Source: Celerinatantimonas yamalensis
GTDB taxonomy: Bacteria > Pseudomonadota > Gammaproteobacteria > Enterobacterales > Celerinatantimonadaceae
Length of the DNA stretch: 64,000 bases
Assembly: GCF_046054155.1 (NCBI RefSeq)
Contig: NZ_JBEQCT010000010.1
Coordinates: 1 to 64,000 of the forward strand
Direction: 5' to 3'
The notes beneath the pieces are model-generated. The model was not told the origin of the DNA and made no database searches. It saw only the letters and a list, made by a program, of their open reading frames with translations. A program made the position numbers and the translations under genes. Below, piece by piece: positions 1 to 8,088 of this stretch (the first letter of the stretch is position 1; each line of letters opens with the position of its first letter).

Positions 1-31
1 CCCATGTGAAAGTAGGTCACGGCCAGGCTTC
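1..31 (+). rRNA. rrf: 5S ribosomal RNA, 3' end only
   Basis: The first 30 or so bases match the conserved 3' end of gammaproteobacterial 5S rRNA (the GTGAAAGTAGG segment and the closing GCCAGGCTT). The rest of the gene, and presumably the 16S-23S part of an rrn operon, lies to the left of the window. The exact 3' end is uncertain by a base or two. A factor-independent terminator follows at once, as expected for the end of an rrn operon. Confidence 0.85.
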
Positions 32-39
32 TTATTTAG

Positions 40-68
40 AACCCAGCTTCTTTGCTGGGTTTTTTTTT
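40..68 (+). terminator. rrn operon terminator
   Basis: An 8-bp perfect stem (AACCCAGC / GCTGGGTT) with a 6-base loop is followed by a run of nine T. It lies about 10 bases after the 5S rRNA end, so it ends the rRNA operon transcript. Confidence 0.93.
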
Positions 69-376
69 GCCTGCGATTTAGGGCTGATGAGTGTATGATC
101 TATTTGACCATCATGACATGGTCATCCTTCCTGTTTGATTTTGCTATGACTATCTAGTGTGGTGACGGTGCGGCACTTGTATCTATTGCGATGATAGATA
201 CATTGAGCATATCCGCATATCACACATACATATGAAATTGAAATTACTAACTTTCTAAGTAACTACTCCATTCCTAATTAAAATATCAATTGCCTCTTGA
301 TTTTTTTGTTAGATATAAGTAAGTTATGCCCGTTTTATTCCCTTATGCTTCAAGGGCTTTTAGAAAGGAATCCTCA

Positions 377-1114
377 ATGAAGAAGTTTATGCCTAAATTA
401 ACAGTGGCATTGTTCACTGCTGTGTGTGTAATGCTAACAGGTTGTTCTGCGACCTACACCGCTATCAAGAAACGTAATCTAGATGTTCAAACGAAAATGT
501 CCGATACCGTATTTCTCGATCCAGTTAAAGCGGCTAAACGGGTTGTGTTTTTACAGATTCGTAATACATCCGATAAACAAGATATAAAGATTAAGGAAAG
601 AATCAAAGAAGCTATTCAAAGCAAAGGCTATCGAGTGACCGATGATCCAGATCAAGCTCACTATATGATCCAAGCTAATATCCTTAAAGTGGGTAAATCA
701 GATGCATCGAGCTCTCAATCCGCTCTCGTCAGTGGTTATGGGTCCGGACTCGTTGGTGCCGCTGTTGGCGCATCGGCATTTGGTGGAGGAAATGGTCGTA
801 TTGGGACCGGGCTCATCGGTGGGTTGATCGGCATGGCAGCTGACGCGATGGTTTCAGATGTCTATTTTACTATGATCACTGATTTACAAATATCTGTACG
901 TACTTCGGGTGACATAGAAGTCACTGAAAACGATAAAGCAACGTTGCATCAAGGGTCGAGTGGTTCGAAAGTAATTAGCAGCTCTCAGCAAACACATTGG
1001 AAGCGCTATCAAACTCGGATCGTGAGTGTTGCTAACAAGGTCAATCTAGATTTTAATGAGGCATTACCTGCCTTGGATACTGGTTTAGTGAACTCAATTT
1101 CAGGCATATTTTAA
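377..1114 (+). CDS. traT: TraT-like complement resistance / surface exclusion lipoprotein
   Basis: A 245-residue outer-membrane lipoprotein of the TraT family. Family members block redundant conjugation into donor cells and give serum resistance. An N-terminal lipoprotein signal ends in LTGC, with Cys23 as the lipidated residue. The middle has the Gly/Ala-rich membrane-associated region typical of TraT (SGYGSGLVGAAVG and following glycines). An in-frame start exists 17 codons upstream, but the ATG at 377 is preceded by AAAGGA (364-369) and begins the signal peptide directly, so it is preferred. The gene stands alone between an rrn terminator and a long gap. TraT homologues occur on F-like plasmids and also on some chromosomes, so origin from a conjugative element is possible but not proven. 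Confidence 0.88.
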   Translation: MKKFMPKLTVALFTAVCVMLTGCSATYTAIKKRNLDVQTKMSDTVFLDPVKAAKRVVFLQIRNTSDKQDIKIKERIKEAIQSKGYRVTDDPDQAHYMIQANILKVGKSDASSSQSALVSGYGSGLVGAAVGASAFGGGNGRIGTGLIGGLIGMAADAMVSDVYFTMITDLQISVRTSGDIEVTENDKATLHQGSSGSKVISSSQQTHWKRYQTRIVSVANKVNLDFNEALPALDTGLVNSISGIF

Positions 1115-1740
1115 ACTGAATTATCCTAGTTGAACTCTTTGGGTAAAAGAGCCCTCAACATCAAGTTTGATTCGATAGTGCAGGCCAACATATATGACTT
1201 GTTTTGCTGGTGTGCACTGTGTATCCCAGTGTTAACCCATTAGCGTTGTTCGTATTAATGCATGTTGATGGGTTAATATGTGAGAATATGACCATGGCTT
1301 TGATCGCCGTGCCAGTATCTATCCTTCGATAACTTGCTAAGTTATTTTGTTAAACGAGCTCATCGCTGCAGCAGCTTTATCTGCGTGAATTAGCTTTGAA
1401 TGATCCTTTTACCTCTCAAATCGTTATCGCCATAGATAAGATATATCCCCACTATGGTGGCAGAACGCTGATGTAATCTTAAATTTTAGTATAGTGATAG
1501 CTTCGAGTTAAATCGCACTTCAGCTATGAGCTTCGCTATTGTGAGTTCCATTATTATAGCCTTCAAGTTTTCGTTGGTGTTTTCACGTTTCATATCTGAA
1601 CAATAAGCGACTATGGTTGTGAAATTTCAAAAGGGACGTCATATTTTAAGCGGTGCTAATTTTATTTAAAACTACCTCATAAATCGCGCCACATAAGCGT
1701 CAAATGCTGAGTAAGTCAATAAGAAGATAGTCCCTAATCA
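1115..1740. other. Gene-poor intergenic region between traT and the spc operon
   Basis: No reading frame of normal length and no recognisable domain is found on either strand. A 9-bp perfect inverted repeat (TTAACCCAT at 1232-1240, ATGGGTTAA at 1268-1276) is the only clear structure. The stretch occupies the place where the S10 operon (rpsJ to rpsQ) would normally sit upstream of rplN. I see no remnant of rpsQ or rpmC in it. Confidence 0.6.
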
Positions 1741-1744
1741 GGTA

Positions 1745-1766
1745 CCCTCCTTGCCTAGAAGGAGGG
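1745..1766 (+). promoter_or_regulatory. Hairpin enclosing a strong Shine-Dalgarno sequence
   Basis: CCCTCCTT (1745-1752) pairs perfectly with AAGGAGGG (1759-1766) across a 6-base loop. The right arm is a near-ideal ribosome-binding site, 4 bases before an ATG at 1771. If transcribed on the plus strand, the stem would hide this site. There is no T-tract, so it is not a standard terminator. Function is inferred only. Confidence 0.45.
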
Positions 1767-1770
1767 CGTC

Positions 1771-1842
1771 ATGGCGCGTTCAGTTTCACTAAATCGCAAA
1801 GAATTGGCATTGACATTGGTAGTGGCATATCCTTTCTACTGA
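1771..1842 (+). CDS. Possible 23-residue small protein or leader peptide
   Basis: A short ORF begins MARSVSLNRKELALT and ends in TGA. Its only support is the AAGGAGGG sequence four bases upstream of the ATG, itself inside a perfect hairpin. The C-terminal half is hydrophobic. I do not recognise the peptide. It lies about 260 bp before rplN on the same strand, upstream of the candidate spc promoter. It could be a leader peptide, a remnant of a lost gene, or chance. Confidence 0.3.
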   Translation: MARSVSLNRKELALTLVVAYPFY

Positions 1843-1977
1843 GTCGCTCATAAAAAACTCGCACTTGGCTTCAATTGTGTGTATAGTCGCCGTTTCTTAG
1901 AATTAATCCCCTATGATGATATTTGCTTAAGCTAGCAATTAGCTTAGGTGACTTGTTGTATATTTTTTGTATAGGGG

Positions 1978-2006
1978 TACCAATTGCTTGTTAAGGGTGG
2001 TATAAT
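1978..2006 (+). promoter_or_regulatory. Candidate spc operon promoter
   Basis: A perfect -10 hexamer TATAAT (2001-2006) is followed by a GC-rich stretch (CGCGCCC), as in stringently controlled ribosomal promoters. No good -35 hexamer is found at 16-18 bp; TTGCTT at 1984-1989 is too close. The transcript would have a leader of roughly 90 bases containing two small hairpins (stems at 2034-2048 and 2063-2077) before the rplN start. The position fits the known spc promoter between the S10 and spc operons of enteric bacteria. Confidence 0.55.
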
Positions 2007-2100
2007 TTCGCGCCCTTTAATTAGGCAGCCATAGACCTTTTATAGGTCAATTGTAATGTTACAGAGGCTTAGCCTCTTGTAAAAATAGCGGAGCACTGAA

Positions 2101-2469
2101 ATGATCCAGATGCAATCTATGCTTGACGTGGCCGATAATTCCGGTGCACGTAGCGTACAGTGTATTAAGGTCCTGGGTGGCTCGCACCGCCGCTATGCGA
2201 ATGTTGGCGACATCATTAAAGTTGCTGTGAAGGAAGCGATTCCTCGCGGTAAAGTTAAAAAAGGCGATGTTGTCAAAGCAGTGGTAGTGCGGACCCGTAA
2301 AGGCGTTCGTCGTCAAGACGGTTCATTGATTCGGTTCGATCGCAACGCTGCGGTTGTTTTGAATAACAATGACCAGCCGATTGGTACTCGTATCTTTGGC
2401 CCTGTGACACGTGAACTGCGTAATGATAAGTTCATGAAAATCGTGTCTCTGGCGCCTGAAGTACTATAA
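2101..2469 (+). CDS. rplN: 50S ribosomal protein L14
   Basis: Full-length L14 (122 aa), a 23S rRNA-binding protein at the subunit interface. The start MIQMQSMLDVADNSGAR and the following conserved core are standard. AGCGGAG precedes the ATG. It is the first gene of the spc operon here. In most gammaproteobacteria rpsQ lies just upstream; here the upstream neighbour is about 1 kb of gene-poor DNA and traT. Confidence 0.98.
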   Translation: MIQMQSMLDVADNSGARSVQCIKVLGGSHRRYANVGDIIKVAVKEAIPRGKVKKGDVVKAVVVRTRKGVRRQDGSLIRFDRNAAVVLNNNDQPIGTRIFGPVTRELRNDKFMKIVSLAPEVL

Positions 2470-2482
2470 GGAGTAACAAGAG

Positions 2483-2800
2483 ATGGCAAATAAAATTCGT
2501 CGTGATGATGAAGTAGTAGTATTAACCGGTAAAGATAAAGGAAAACGTGGCAAAGTCACTAAAGTCCTGAATACTGCCGGTAAAATTTTTGTTGAAGGCA
2601 TCAACCTGGTTAAGAAACACCAAAAACCAAACCCTCAATTGGGTGTGGCCGGTGGTATCGTTGAACAGGAAGCGGCTATCAATGTATCTAACGTGGCGAT
2701 CTTTAATGCTGATTCAGGCAAAGCAGATCGCGTAGGTTTCCGATTTGAAGACGGTAAGAAAGTTCGTTTCTTCAAATCTTCTGGTGAACTAGTTAAGTAA
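2483..2800 (+). CDS. rplX: 50S ribosomal protein L24
   Basis: L24 (105 aa), an assembly-initiating 23S rRNA binder with an N-terminal KOW motif (VVVLTGKDKGKRGKV). It starts 13 bases after rplN, with an AAGGAG ribosome site, so it is translated from the same message. Confidence 0.98.
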   Translation: MANKIRRDDEVVVLTGKDKGKRGKVTKVLNTAGKIFVEGINLVKKHQKPNPQLGVAGGIVEQEAAINVSNVAIFNADSGKADRVGFRFEDGKKVRFFKSSGELVK

Positions 2801-2813
2801 TTGGAGTAAAACG

Positions 2814-3353
2814 ATGGCGAAACTGCATGATTTGTATAAGGAGTCTGTAGTGCCTGCACTTCACAAGGAGTACGGCTACAAATCCATCATGCAAGTCCCT
2901 CGGATCGAGAAAATCACCCTTAATATGGGTGTGGGTGAAGCATTAAATGACAAGAAACTGTTAGAAAACGCTGTTGCGGATCTAGCTGCTATTTCTGGTC
3001 AAAAACCGCTTGTCACCAAAGCTCGTAAATCCGTTGCGGGCTTCAAAATCCGTGAAGGCTACCCGATTGGTTGTAAAGTAACCCTCCGTGGTGAACGGAT
3101 GTGGGAGTTCTTTGAGCGCTTGATTTTGATCGCAATGCCTCGTATTCGTGACTTCCGTGGTGTCAGTACTAAATCATTTGACGGCCGTGGTAACTACAGT
3201 ATGGGTGTGCGTGAGCAAATCATCTTCCCGGAAATTGACTATGATAAAGTCGATAAAATTCGTGGTTTGGATGTGACTATCACAACCACTGCGAAATCCG
3301 ATGAAGAAGGCCGTGCTCTGCTGGCTGCCTTTAACTTCCCATTCCGTAAATAA
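2814..3353 (+). CDS. rplE: 50S ribosomal protein L5
   Basis: L5 (179 aa), which binds 5S rRNA and contacts tRNA in the P site. The N-terminus MAKLHDLYKESVVPAL and the ITLNMGVGEA segment are diagnostic. The gap to rplX is 13 bases. In E. coli this junction carries the S8 autoregulatory site; I could not confirm the structure by eye. Confidence 0.98.
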   Translation: MAKLHDLYKESVVPALHKEYGYKSIMQVPRIEKITLNMGVGEALNDKKLLENAVADLAAISGQKPLVTKARKSVAGFKIREGYPIGCKVTLRGERMWEFFERLILIAMPRIRDFRGVSTKSFDGRGNYSMGVREQIIFPEIDYDKVDKIRGLDVTITTTAKSDEEGRALLAAFNFPFRK

Positions 3354-3364
3354 GGGCTAGGGTT

Positions 3365-3670
3365 ATGGCAAAACAATCAATGAAAGCACGTGAAGATAAA
3401 CGTGCCAAGCTGGTCGCTCAACATGCTGAAAAGCGTTTAGCGCTCAAACAAGTGATCTCAAGTGTTCATTCATCTGATGATGAACGTTGGGATGCAGTCA
3501 TGAAACTTCAGGATCTTCCACGGGACTCATCTCGTAGCCGTCAGCGTAATCGCTGTAATGTTACAGGTCGTCCACATGGTTATCTGCGCAAATTCGGCTT
3601 GAGCCGTATTAAGCTGCGTGAAGCAGCAATGCGTGGTGAAGTTCCTGGTCTGAAAAAAGCCAGCTGGTAA
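3365..3670 (+). CDS. rpsN: 30S ribosomal protein S14
   Basis: S14 (101 aa), the long form without the zinc-binding cysteine set; only one Cys is present (RNRCNVTGRPHG). It binds the 16S rRNA 3' domain in the 30S head. A 11-base gap separates it from rplE. Confidence 0.98.
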   Translation: MAKQSMKAREDKRAKLVAQHAEKRLALKQVISSVHSSDDERWDAVMKLQDLPRDSSRSRQRNRCNVTGRPHGYLRKFGLSRIKLREAAMRGEVPGLKKASW

Positions 3671-3696
3671 GCCAATCATTCACGGAGTAAGCAATT

Positions 3697-4089
3697 ATGA
3701 GCATGCAAGATCCTATTGCGGATATGCTGACCCGCATCCGTAACGGTCAAGCGGCCAATAAAGTATCTGTCAAGATGCCTTCTTCTAAACTGAAAGTGGC
3801 GATTGCCCAGGTTTTGAAAGACGAAGGTTACATCGCTGACTATGCTGTTTCTGGCGACGTTAAAGCGGAACTAGAAGTAACCCTCAAATATTTTGAGGGC
3901 AAGAAAGTTATTGAAACGATTCAACGTGTTAGCCGTCCAGGTTTGCGCATCTATAAAGGTGCAGTTGAACTGCCTAAAGTTATGGGTGGACTGGGGATCG
4001 CTGTTGTTTCTACATCACAAGGCGTCATGACTGACCGTGCAGCGCGTAAAGCGGGCATGGGCGGCGAAATCGTCTGCTACGTAGCTTAA
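3697..4089 (+). CDS. rpsH: 30S ribosomal protein S8
   Basis: S8 (130 aa), a primary 16S rRNA binder and, in enteric bacteria, the translational repressor of the spc operon. Begins MSMQDPIADMLTRIRNGQ and ends in the usual GGEIVCYVA. A GGAG site precedes the ATG. Confidence 0.98.
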   Translation: MSMQDPIADMLTRIRNGQAANKVSVKMPSSKLKVAIAQVLKDEGYIADYAVSGDVKAELEVTLKYFEGKKVIETIQRVSRPGLRIYKGAVELPKVMGGLGIAVVSTSQGVMTDRAARKAGMGGEIVCYVA

Positions 4090-4101
4090 TCGGAGGTATT
4101 T

Positions 4102-4629
4102 ATGTCTCGTGTCGCTAAAGCTCCCGTAGCCATTCCAGCTGGTGTAGAAGTAGCTATTAATGGTCAGGAGCTGACAATCAAGGGTGCTAAAGGCGAGGTT
4201 TCTCGCACTTTAAATAACGCCGTTGTAATCGCTAAAGAAGAGAATGAACTGAAGTTCTCAGTTGTTGAAGGTGGAGCTACTGCACAAGCAGGTACAGCTC
4301 GTGCACTAGCTAACAACATGGTTATCGGTGTTACTGCAGGCTTCGAAAAACGTCTACAGCTAATCGGTGTTGGTTACCGTGTTCAAGTTCAAGGTAATAA
4401 ATTGAACCTGACTTTGGGTTTCTCTCATCCCGTTGTTTATGAATTACCTGAAGGGATCAGCGCAGAAGCTTCTTCGCAGACTGAGTTGCTGATCAAAGGT
4501 GCTGATAAACAGGTTGTAGGTCAAGTCGCGGCTGACATTCGTGCGTATCGTCGTCCAGAACCTTATAAAGGTAAAGGGATTCGTTATGCTGACGAGCAGG
4601 TCCGCCGCAAAGAGGCTAAGAAGAAGTAA
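4102..4629 (+). CDS. rplF: 50S ribosomal protein L6
   Basis: L6 (175 aa), two repeated alpha/beta domains, with the C-terminal signature PEPYKGKGIRY. It sits near the sarcin-ricin loop and factor-binding site. CGGAGG precedes the ATG by 6 bases. Confidence 0.98.
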   Translation: MSRVAKAPVAIPAGVEVAINGQELTIKGAKGEVSRTLNNAVVIAKEENELKFSVVEGGATAQAGTARALANNMVIGVTAGFEKRLQLIGVGYRVQVQGNKLNLTLGFSHPVVYELPEGISAEASSQTELLIKGADKQVVGQVAADIRAYRRPEPYKGKGIRYADEQVRRKEAKKK

Positions 4630-4638
4630 GGTAACACT

Positions 4639-4989
4639 ATGGATAAGAAAAGTGCACGTCTGCGTCGCGCTACTCGCGCACGCAAAGCTATGCAAGAGTT
4701 GGGTGCAACTCGCCTGGTGATTCACCGTACTCCGCGCCATATCTATGCGCAGGTAATTGCACCGAACGCTACAGTTATTGCAACAGCCTCAACTGTTGAT
4801 AAAGCGGTTCGTGAGCTGGTGAAAAGTACTGGTAATGTTGATGCAGCTAAAGCAGTTGGTAAAGCGATTGCTGAACGTGCTGTTGAAAAAGGCATTACTC
4901 AGGTTTCTTTCGATCGCTCTGGCTTCCAGTATCACGGTCGCGTCGCTGCTTTAGCTGATGCTGCTCGTGAAGCTGGCCTTCAGTTCTAA
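4639..4989 (+). CDS. rplR: 50S ribosomal protein L18
   Basis: L18 (116 aa), which with L5 and L25 binds 5S rRNA in the central protuberance. A basic N-terminus (MDKKSARLRRATRARK) is followed by the conserved RLVIHRTPRHIYAQ segment. Confidence 0.98.
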   Translation: MDKKSARLRRATRARKAMQELGATRLVIHRTPRHIYAQVIAPNATVIATASTVDKAVRELVKSTGNVDAAKAVGKAIAERAVEKGITQVSFDRSGFQYHGRVAALADAAREAGLQF

Positions 4990-4999
4990 GGGGTGAATC

Positions 5000-5500
5000 A
5001 TGGCAAAATTTGAAGCACAAACCGGTGATCTGAACGAGAAGCTGATCGCAGTAAACCGCGTTTCTAAGGTAGTTAAAGGTGGTCGTATCTTTAGCTTCAC
5101 TGCATTAACTGTAGTGGGTGATGGTAACGGCCGAGTAGGGTTTGGTTACGGCAAAGCAAAAGAAGTTCCTGCTGCTATTCAAAAAGCAATGGAAAAAGCT
5201 CGTCGCAACCTACGTACAGTTAAGCTGAACGGCACAACGTTGCAACATCCGATTAAAGGGCGCCATTCAGGCTCTCGGGTGTATATGCAGCAAGCATCTG
5301 AAGGTACTGGTATTATTGCCGGTGGTGCGATGCGTGCAGTGTTGGAAGTTGCAGGCGTACAGAACGTATTGTCTAAAGCATACGGCTCAACTAACCCGAT
5401 CAACATCGTCCGCGCAACTATCGACGCTCTTGAGCATATGCATGCTCCTGAAGATGTCGCTGCGAAGCGTGGCCTGAGCGTAGAAGAAATTCTGGGGTAA
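5000..5500 (+). CDS. rpsE: 30S ribosomal protein S5
   Basis: S5 (166 aa), a fidelity protein near the mRNA entry channel. It has the double-stranded-RNA-binding N-domain (VVKGGRIFSFTALTVVGDGNGRVGFG) and the C-terminal S5 domain. The start is at MAKFEAQTGDLNEK after AAGGGG. Confidence 0.98.
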   Translation: MAKFEAQTGDLNEKLIAVNRVSKVVKGGRIFSFTALTVVGDGNGRVGFGYGKAKEVPAAIQKAMEKARRNLRTVKLNGTTLQHPIKGRHSGSRVYMQQASEGTGIIAGGAMRAVLEVAGVQNVLSKAYGSTNPINIVRATIDALEHMHAPEDVAAKRGLSVEEILG

Positions 5501-5506
5501 TTGGGC

Positions 5507-5686
5507 ATGGCGAAAATTAAAGTAACACAAACTAAGAGCTCTATCGGTCGTTTGCCTAAACATCGGGCTACACTGACTGGTTTAGGTCTGCGTCGCATTG
5601 GTCATACCGTTGAATTGGAAGATACTCCTTCTATTCGTGGTATGGTTAATAAGGTTTACTACATGGTTAAGGTAGAGGGTGAATAA
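5507..5686 (+). CDS. rpmD: 50S ribosomal protein L30
   Basis: L30 (59 aa). The ATG at 5507 gives the family N-terminus MAKIKVTQTKS; an upstream TTG at 5501 would only add two residues. It contains IGRLPKHRATLTGLGLRR. The start lies 6 bases after the rpsE stop, so the two are probably coupled. Confidence 0.97.
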   Translation: MAKIKVTQTKSSIGRLPKHRATLTGLGLRRIGHTVELEDTPSIRGMVNKVYYMVKVEGE

Positions 5687-5687
5687 G

Positions 5688-6122
5688 ATGCGTTTAAATA
5701 CTCTTTCACCAGCAGCTGGTTCTAAACCATCAGCCAAACGTGTAGGTCGTGGTATCGGTTCTGGCTTGGGTAAAACCGCCGGACGCGGTCACAAAGGGCA
5801 AAAAGCTCGCTCTGGTGGCGGTGTGTCCGCTGGTTTCGAAGGCGGTCAAATGCCGTTGAAACAGCGCTTACCGAAATTCGGTTTTACTTCACGTAAGTCA
5901 CTGACTTCAGCTGAAGTTCGCACGTCAGAGCTGGCTAAAGTAGCGGAAGGCGTGGTAAGTTTGGATACTCTGAAACAAGCTGGTGTTATCGCCTCTAATG
6001 CTAAGACTGCAAAAATCGTATTGTCTGGCGATGTAGCTAAAGCGGTAACTATCCAGGGTGTAGGTGTAACCAAAGGCGCACGTGCTGCAATTGAAGCAGC
6101 TGGCGGTAAAATCGAAGGATAG
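5688..6122 (+). CDS. rplO: 50S ribosomal protein L15
   Basis: L15 (144 aa), a late-assembly 23S rRNA protein with the glycine/lysine-rich N-terminal extension (KRVGRGIGSGLGKTAGRGHKG). The start is at MRLNTLSPAAGSKP, one base after the rpmD stop; the in-frame ATG nine bases earlier overlaps rpmD and is not needed. Confidence 0.97.
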   Translation: MRLNTLSPAAGSKPSAKRVGRGIGSGLGKTAGRGHKGQKARSGGGVSAGFEGGQMPLKQRLPKFGFTSRKSLTSAEVRTSELAKVAEGVVSLDTLKQAGVIASNAKTAKIVLSGDVAKAVTIQGVGVTKGARAAIEAAGGKIEG

Positions 6123-6130
6123 TACGTAAA

Positions 6131-7456
6131 ATGGCTAAGAAACCAGGATTACCATCGAACGGTGGACAAGGCGGGCTGAGTGAGCTGAAACGACGTTTAT
6201 TGTTTGTTTTGGGCGCAATGATTGTGTTCCGAGCAGGCTCATTTATTCCGATTCCTGGGATCGACGCTAATGTACTGGCTGAGTTATTTCAGCAGCAAAA
6301 AGGCACTATCATCGAGATGTTTAATATGTTCTCCGGTGGTGCCTTAGCTCGGGCGTCTATATTTGCATTGGGTATCATGCCGTATATTTCGGCATCGATC
6401 ATTGTTCAATTGCTTACTGTCGTCCATCCGCCTCTCGCTGAACTTAAAAAAGAAGGTGAAGCAGGGCGGCGCAAAATTACCCAATATACTCGTTACGGTA
6501 CGTTAATACTGGGCTTGTTCCAGTCATTTGGTATCGCCACAGGCTTGCCACGGATGGTTCCGGGGTTGGTTGCGGATCCGAGTATGGCGTTCTATGTCAC
6601 AGCGATTGTGAGTTTGTTAACTGGCACCATGTTTTTGATGTGGCTAGGTGAGCAAATTACTGAACGGGGTATTGGTAACGGGATCTCTATTTTGATTTTT
6701 GCGGGTATCGTTGCAGGTCTTCCACCTGCGATTGGCCGCACTATTGAACAAGCCCGTCAGGGAGAGATCAACGTCCTTTTGCTGCTACTTATTGCTGTAA
6801 TAGTATTTGCGGTCACATTCTTTGTGGTGTTTATGGAGCGTGGTCAACGACGCATTGTCGTTAACTATGCAAAACGTCAACAAGGACGCCGAGTATATGC
6901 TGCGCAGAGCACCCATCTGCCATTGAAAGTTAATATGTCAGGGGTGATTCCAGCAATTTTTGCATCAAGTGTCATTTTGTTCCCAGGAACTCTGGCGCAA
7001 TGGTTCGGTCAGCATAAAGGCCTTGGCTTTTTGTCTGATATTTCGTTAACATTGCAGCCCGGTCAGCCACTTTATGTGATACTATACGCGGCCGCGATTA
7101 TCTTTTTCAGTTTCTTCTATACCGCGTTGGTGTTTAACCCACGGGAAACAGCGGATAATTTGAAAAAGAGTGGGGCGTTTATTCCAGGGATACGACCTGG
7201 TGAACAAACCTCGCGCTACATCGATAAGGTGATGACTCGCTTGACACTAGCTGGTGCCTTGTACATCACGTTTATTTGTTTAGTTCCACAGTTTATGACA
7301 CAGGCTCTTAATGTACAGTTCTACTTCGGTGGTACATCACTGCTCATTATTGTCGTTGTAATCATGGACTTTATGGCACAGGTTCAGACCCATCTGATGA
7401 GTCATCAGTATGATTCTGTCCTGAAAAAAGCTAATTTGAAAGGTTATGGTCGATAA
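6131..7456 (+). CDS. secY: Protein translocase channel subunit SecY
   Basis: The 441-residue inner-membrane channel of the Sec translocon, which passes proteins across or into the membrane with SecE, SecG and SecA. Ten hydrophobic segments can be followed, beginning near residue 24. The plug-region motif FNMFSGGAL and the conserved GLGFLSDIS and TADNLKKSGAFIPGIRPG loops are present. Its place after rplO in the spc operon is standard. Confidence 0.98.
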   Translation: MAKKPGLPSNGGQGGLSELKRRLLFVLGAMIVFRAGSFIPIPGIDANVLAELFQQQKGTIIEMFNMFSGGALARASIFALGIMPYISASIIVQLLTVVHPPLAELKKEGEAGRRKITQYTRYGTLILGLFQSFGIATGLPRMVPGLVADPSMAFYVTAIVSLLTGTMFLMWLGEQITERGIGNGISILIFAGIVAGLPPAIGRTIEQARQGEINVLLLLLIAVIVFAVTFFVVFMERGQRRIVVNYAKRQQGRRVYAAQSTHLPLKVNMSGVIPAIFASSVILFPGTLAQWFGQHKGLGFLSDISLTLQPGQPLYVILYAAAIIFFSFFYTALVFNPRETADNLKKSGAFIPGIRPGEQTSRYIDKVMTRLTLAGALYITFICLVPQFMTQALNVQFYFGGTSLLIIVVVIMDFMAQVQTHLMSHQYDSVLKKANLKGYGR

Positions 7457-7497
7457 GCCGTCGCATTTCAATTAGTCAAACTTTTGCGGAGATAGCA

Positions 7498-7611
7498 ATG
7501 AAAGTTCGTGCTTCCGTTAAGAAAATCTGCCGTAACTGCAAAATTATCAAACGCAATGGCGTTATTCGGGTAATTTGCAGCGAGCCTAAGCACAAACAGC
7601 GCCAAGGCTAA
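7498..7611 (+). CDS. rpmJ: 50S ribosomal protein L36
   Basis: A 37-residue protein, MKVRASVKKICRNCK to KHKQRQG, matching L36. The zinc ligands Cys11, Cys14, Cys27 and His32 are all present, so this is the zinc-binding form. GCGGAG lies upstream. It is the last gene of the spc operon, as in E. coli. Confidence 0.97.
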   Translation: MKVRASVKKICRNCKIIKRNGVIRVICSEPKHKQRQG

Positions 7612-7644
7612 TAAGTAGATTTCAAGACATTTAGATTGCAAATT

Positions 7645-7735
7645 GGTCATCTGTTGAGTATCCTTACGGGCTTTTCGCAGATGGCCTTCGTTTTACGAAA
7701 AAATTATAGGAGTGTGCCTAATGGCCCGTATAGCC
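7645..7735 (+). promoter_or_regulatory. Alpha operon leader (ribosomal protein S4 autoregulatory pseudoknot)
   Basis: The segment before rpsM closely resembles the enteric alpha operon ribosome-binding-site element. GGTCATCTG (7645-7653) pairs with CAGATGGCC (7678-7686) around the conserved GAGTATCC...CGGGCTTTTC core. The rpsM Shine-Dalgarno AGGAG and the first rpsM codons follow. In E. coli, S4 binds this pseudoknot and represses rpsM, rpsK, rpsD and rplQ translation. The assignment rests on remembered similarity to the E. coli leader plus the visible stem. Confidence 0.8.
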
Positions 7736-8077
7736 GGCATTAACATTCCTGATCAAAAACATGCAGTTATCGCGTTAACTGCAATCTTTGGTATCGGCAA
7801 AACTCGCGCACAACAAATTTGTGCCGCAGCTGGTATCGCTGAAGATGTTAAGATCAGAGAACTAGATGAATCCCAGATTGAATTGCTTCGTGAGCAGGTA
7901 AGTAAATTTACCGTTGAAGGTGATTTACGCCGCGAAGTTTCAATGAGTATTAAGCGCCTGATGGATCTCGGTTGTAACCGCGGTCTCCGTCATCGTCGTA
8001 GTTTGCCCGTCCGCGGTCAGCGCACTAAAACTAATGCGCGTACCCGTAAAGGGCCTCGCAAACCTATTAAAAAATAA
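7721..8077 (+). CDS. rpsM: 30S ribosomal protein S13
   Basis: S13 (118 aa), which forms the head bridges and contacts P-site tRNA. The ATG at 7721 gives MARIAGINIPDQKHAVIAL; AGGAG sits 8 bases before it. Two upstream codons in frame were excluded. The C-terminal basic tail GPRKPIKK is intact. First gene of the alpha operon. Confidence 0.98.
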   Translation: MARIAGINIPDQKHAVIALTAIFGIGKTRAQQICAAAGIAEDVKIRELDESQIELLREQVSKFTVEGDLRREVSMSIKRLMDLGCNRGLRHRRSLPVRGQRTKTNARTRKGPRKPIKK

Positions 8078-8088
8078 GGTGAGGACAA

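Noticed and set aside
1984..1989. TTGCTT as -35 of the spc promoter
   Set aside because: Only 11 bases from TATAAT; normal spacing is 16-18, so the -10 is retained without this -35.
1115..2100. Hidden remnant of the S10 operon
   Set aside because: Reading all frames for rpsQ, rpmC or rplP motifs gave nothing recognisable.
4444..4740. A 98-residue minus-strand ORF across rplF and rplR
   Set aside because: Antisense shadow of two ribosomal genes without a ribosome site.
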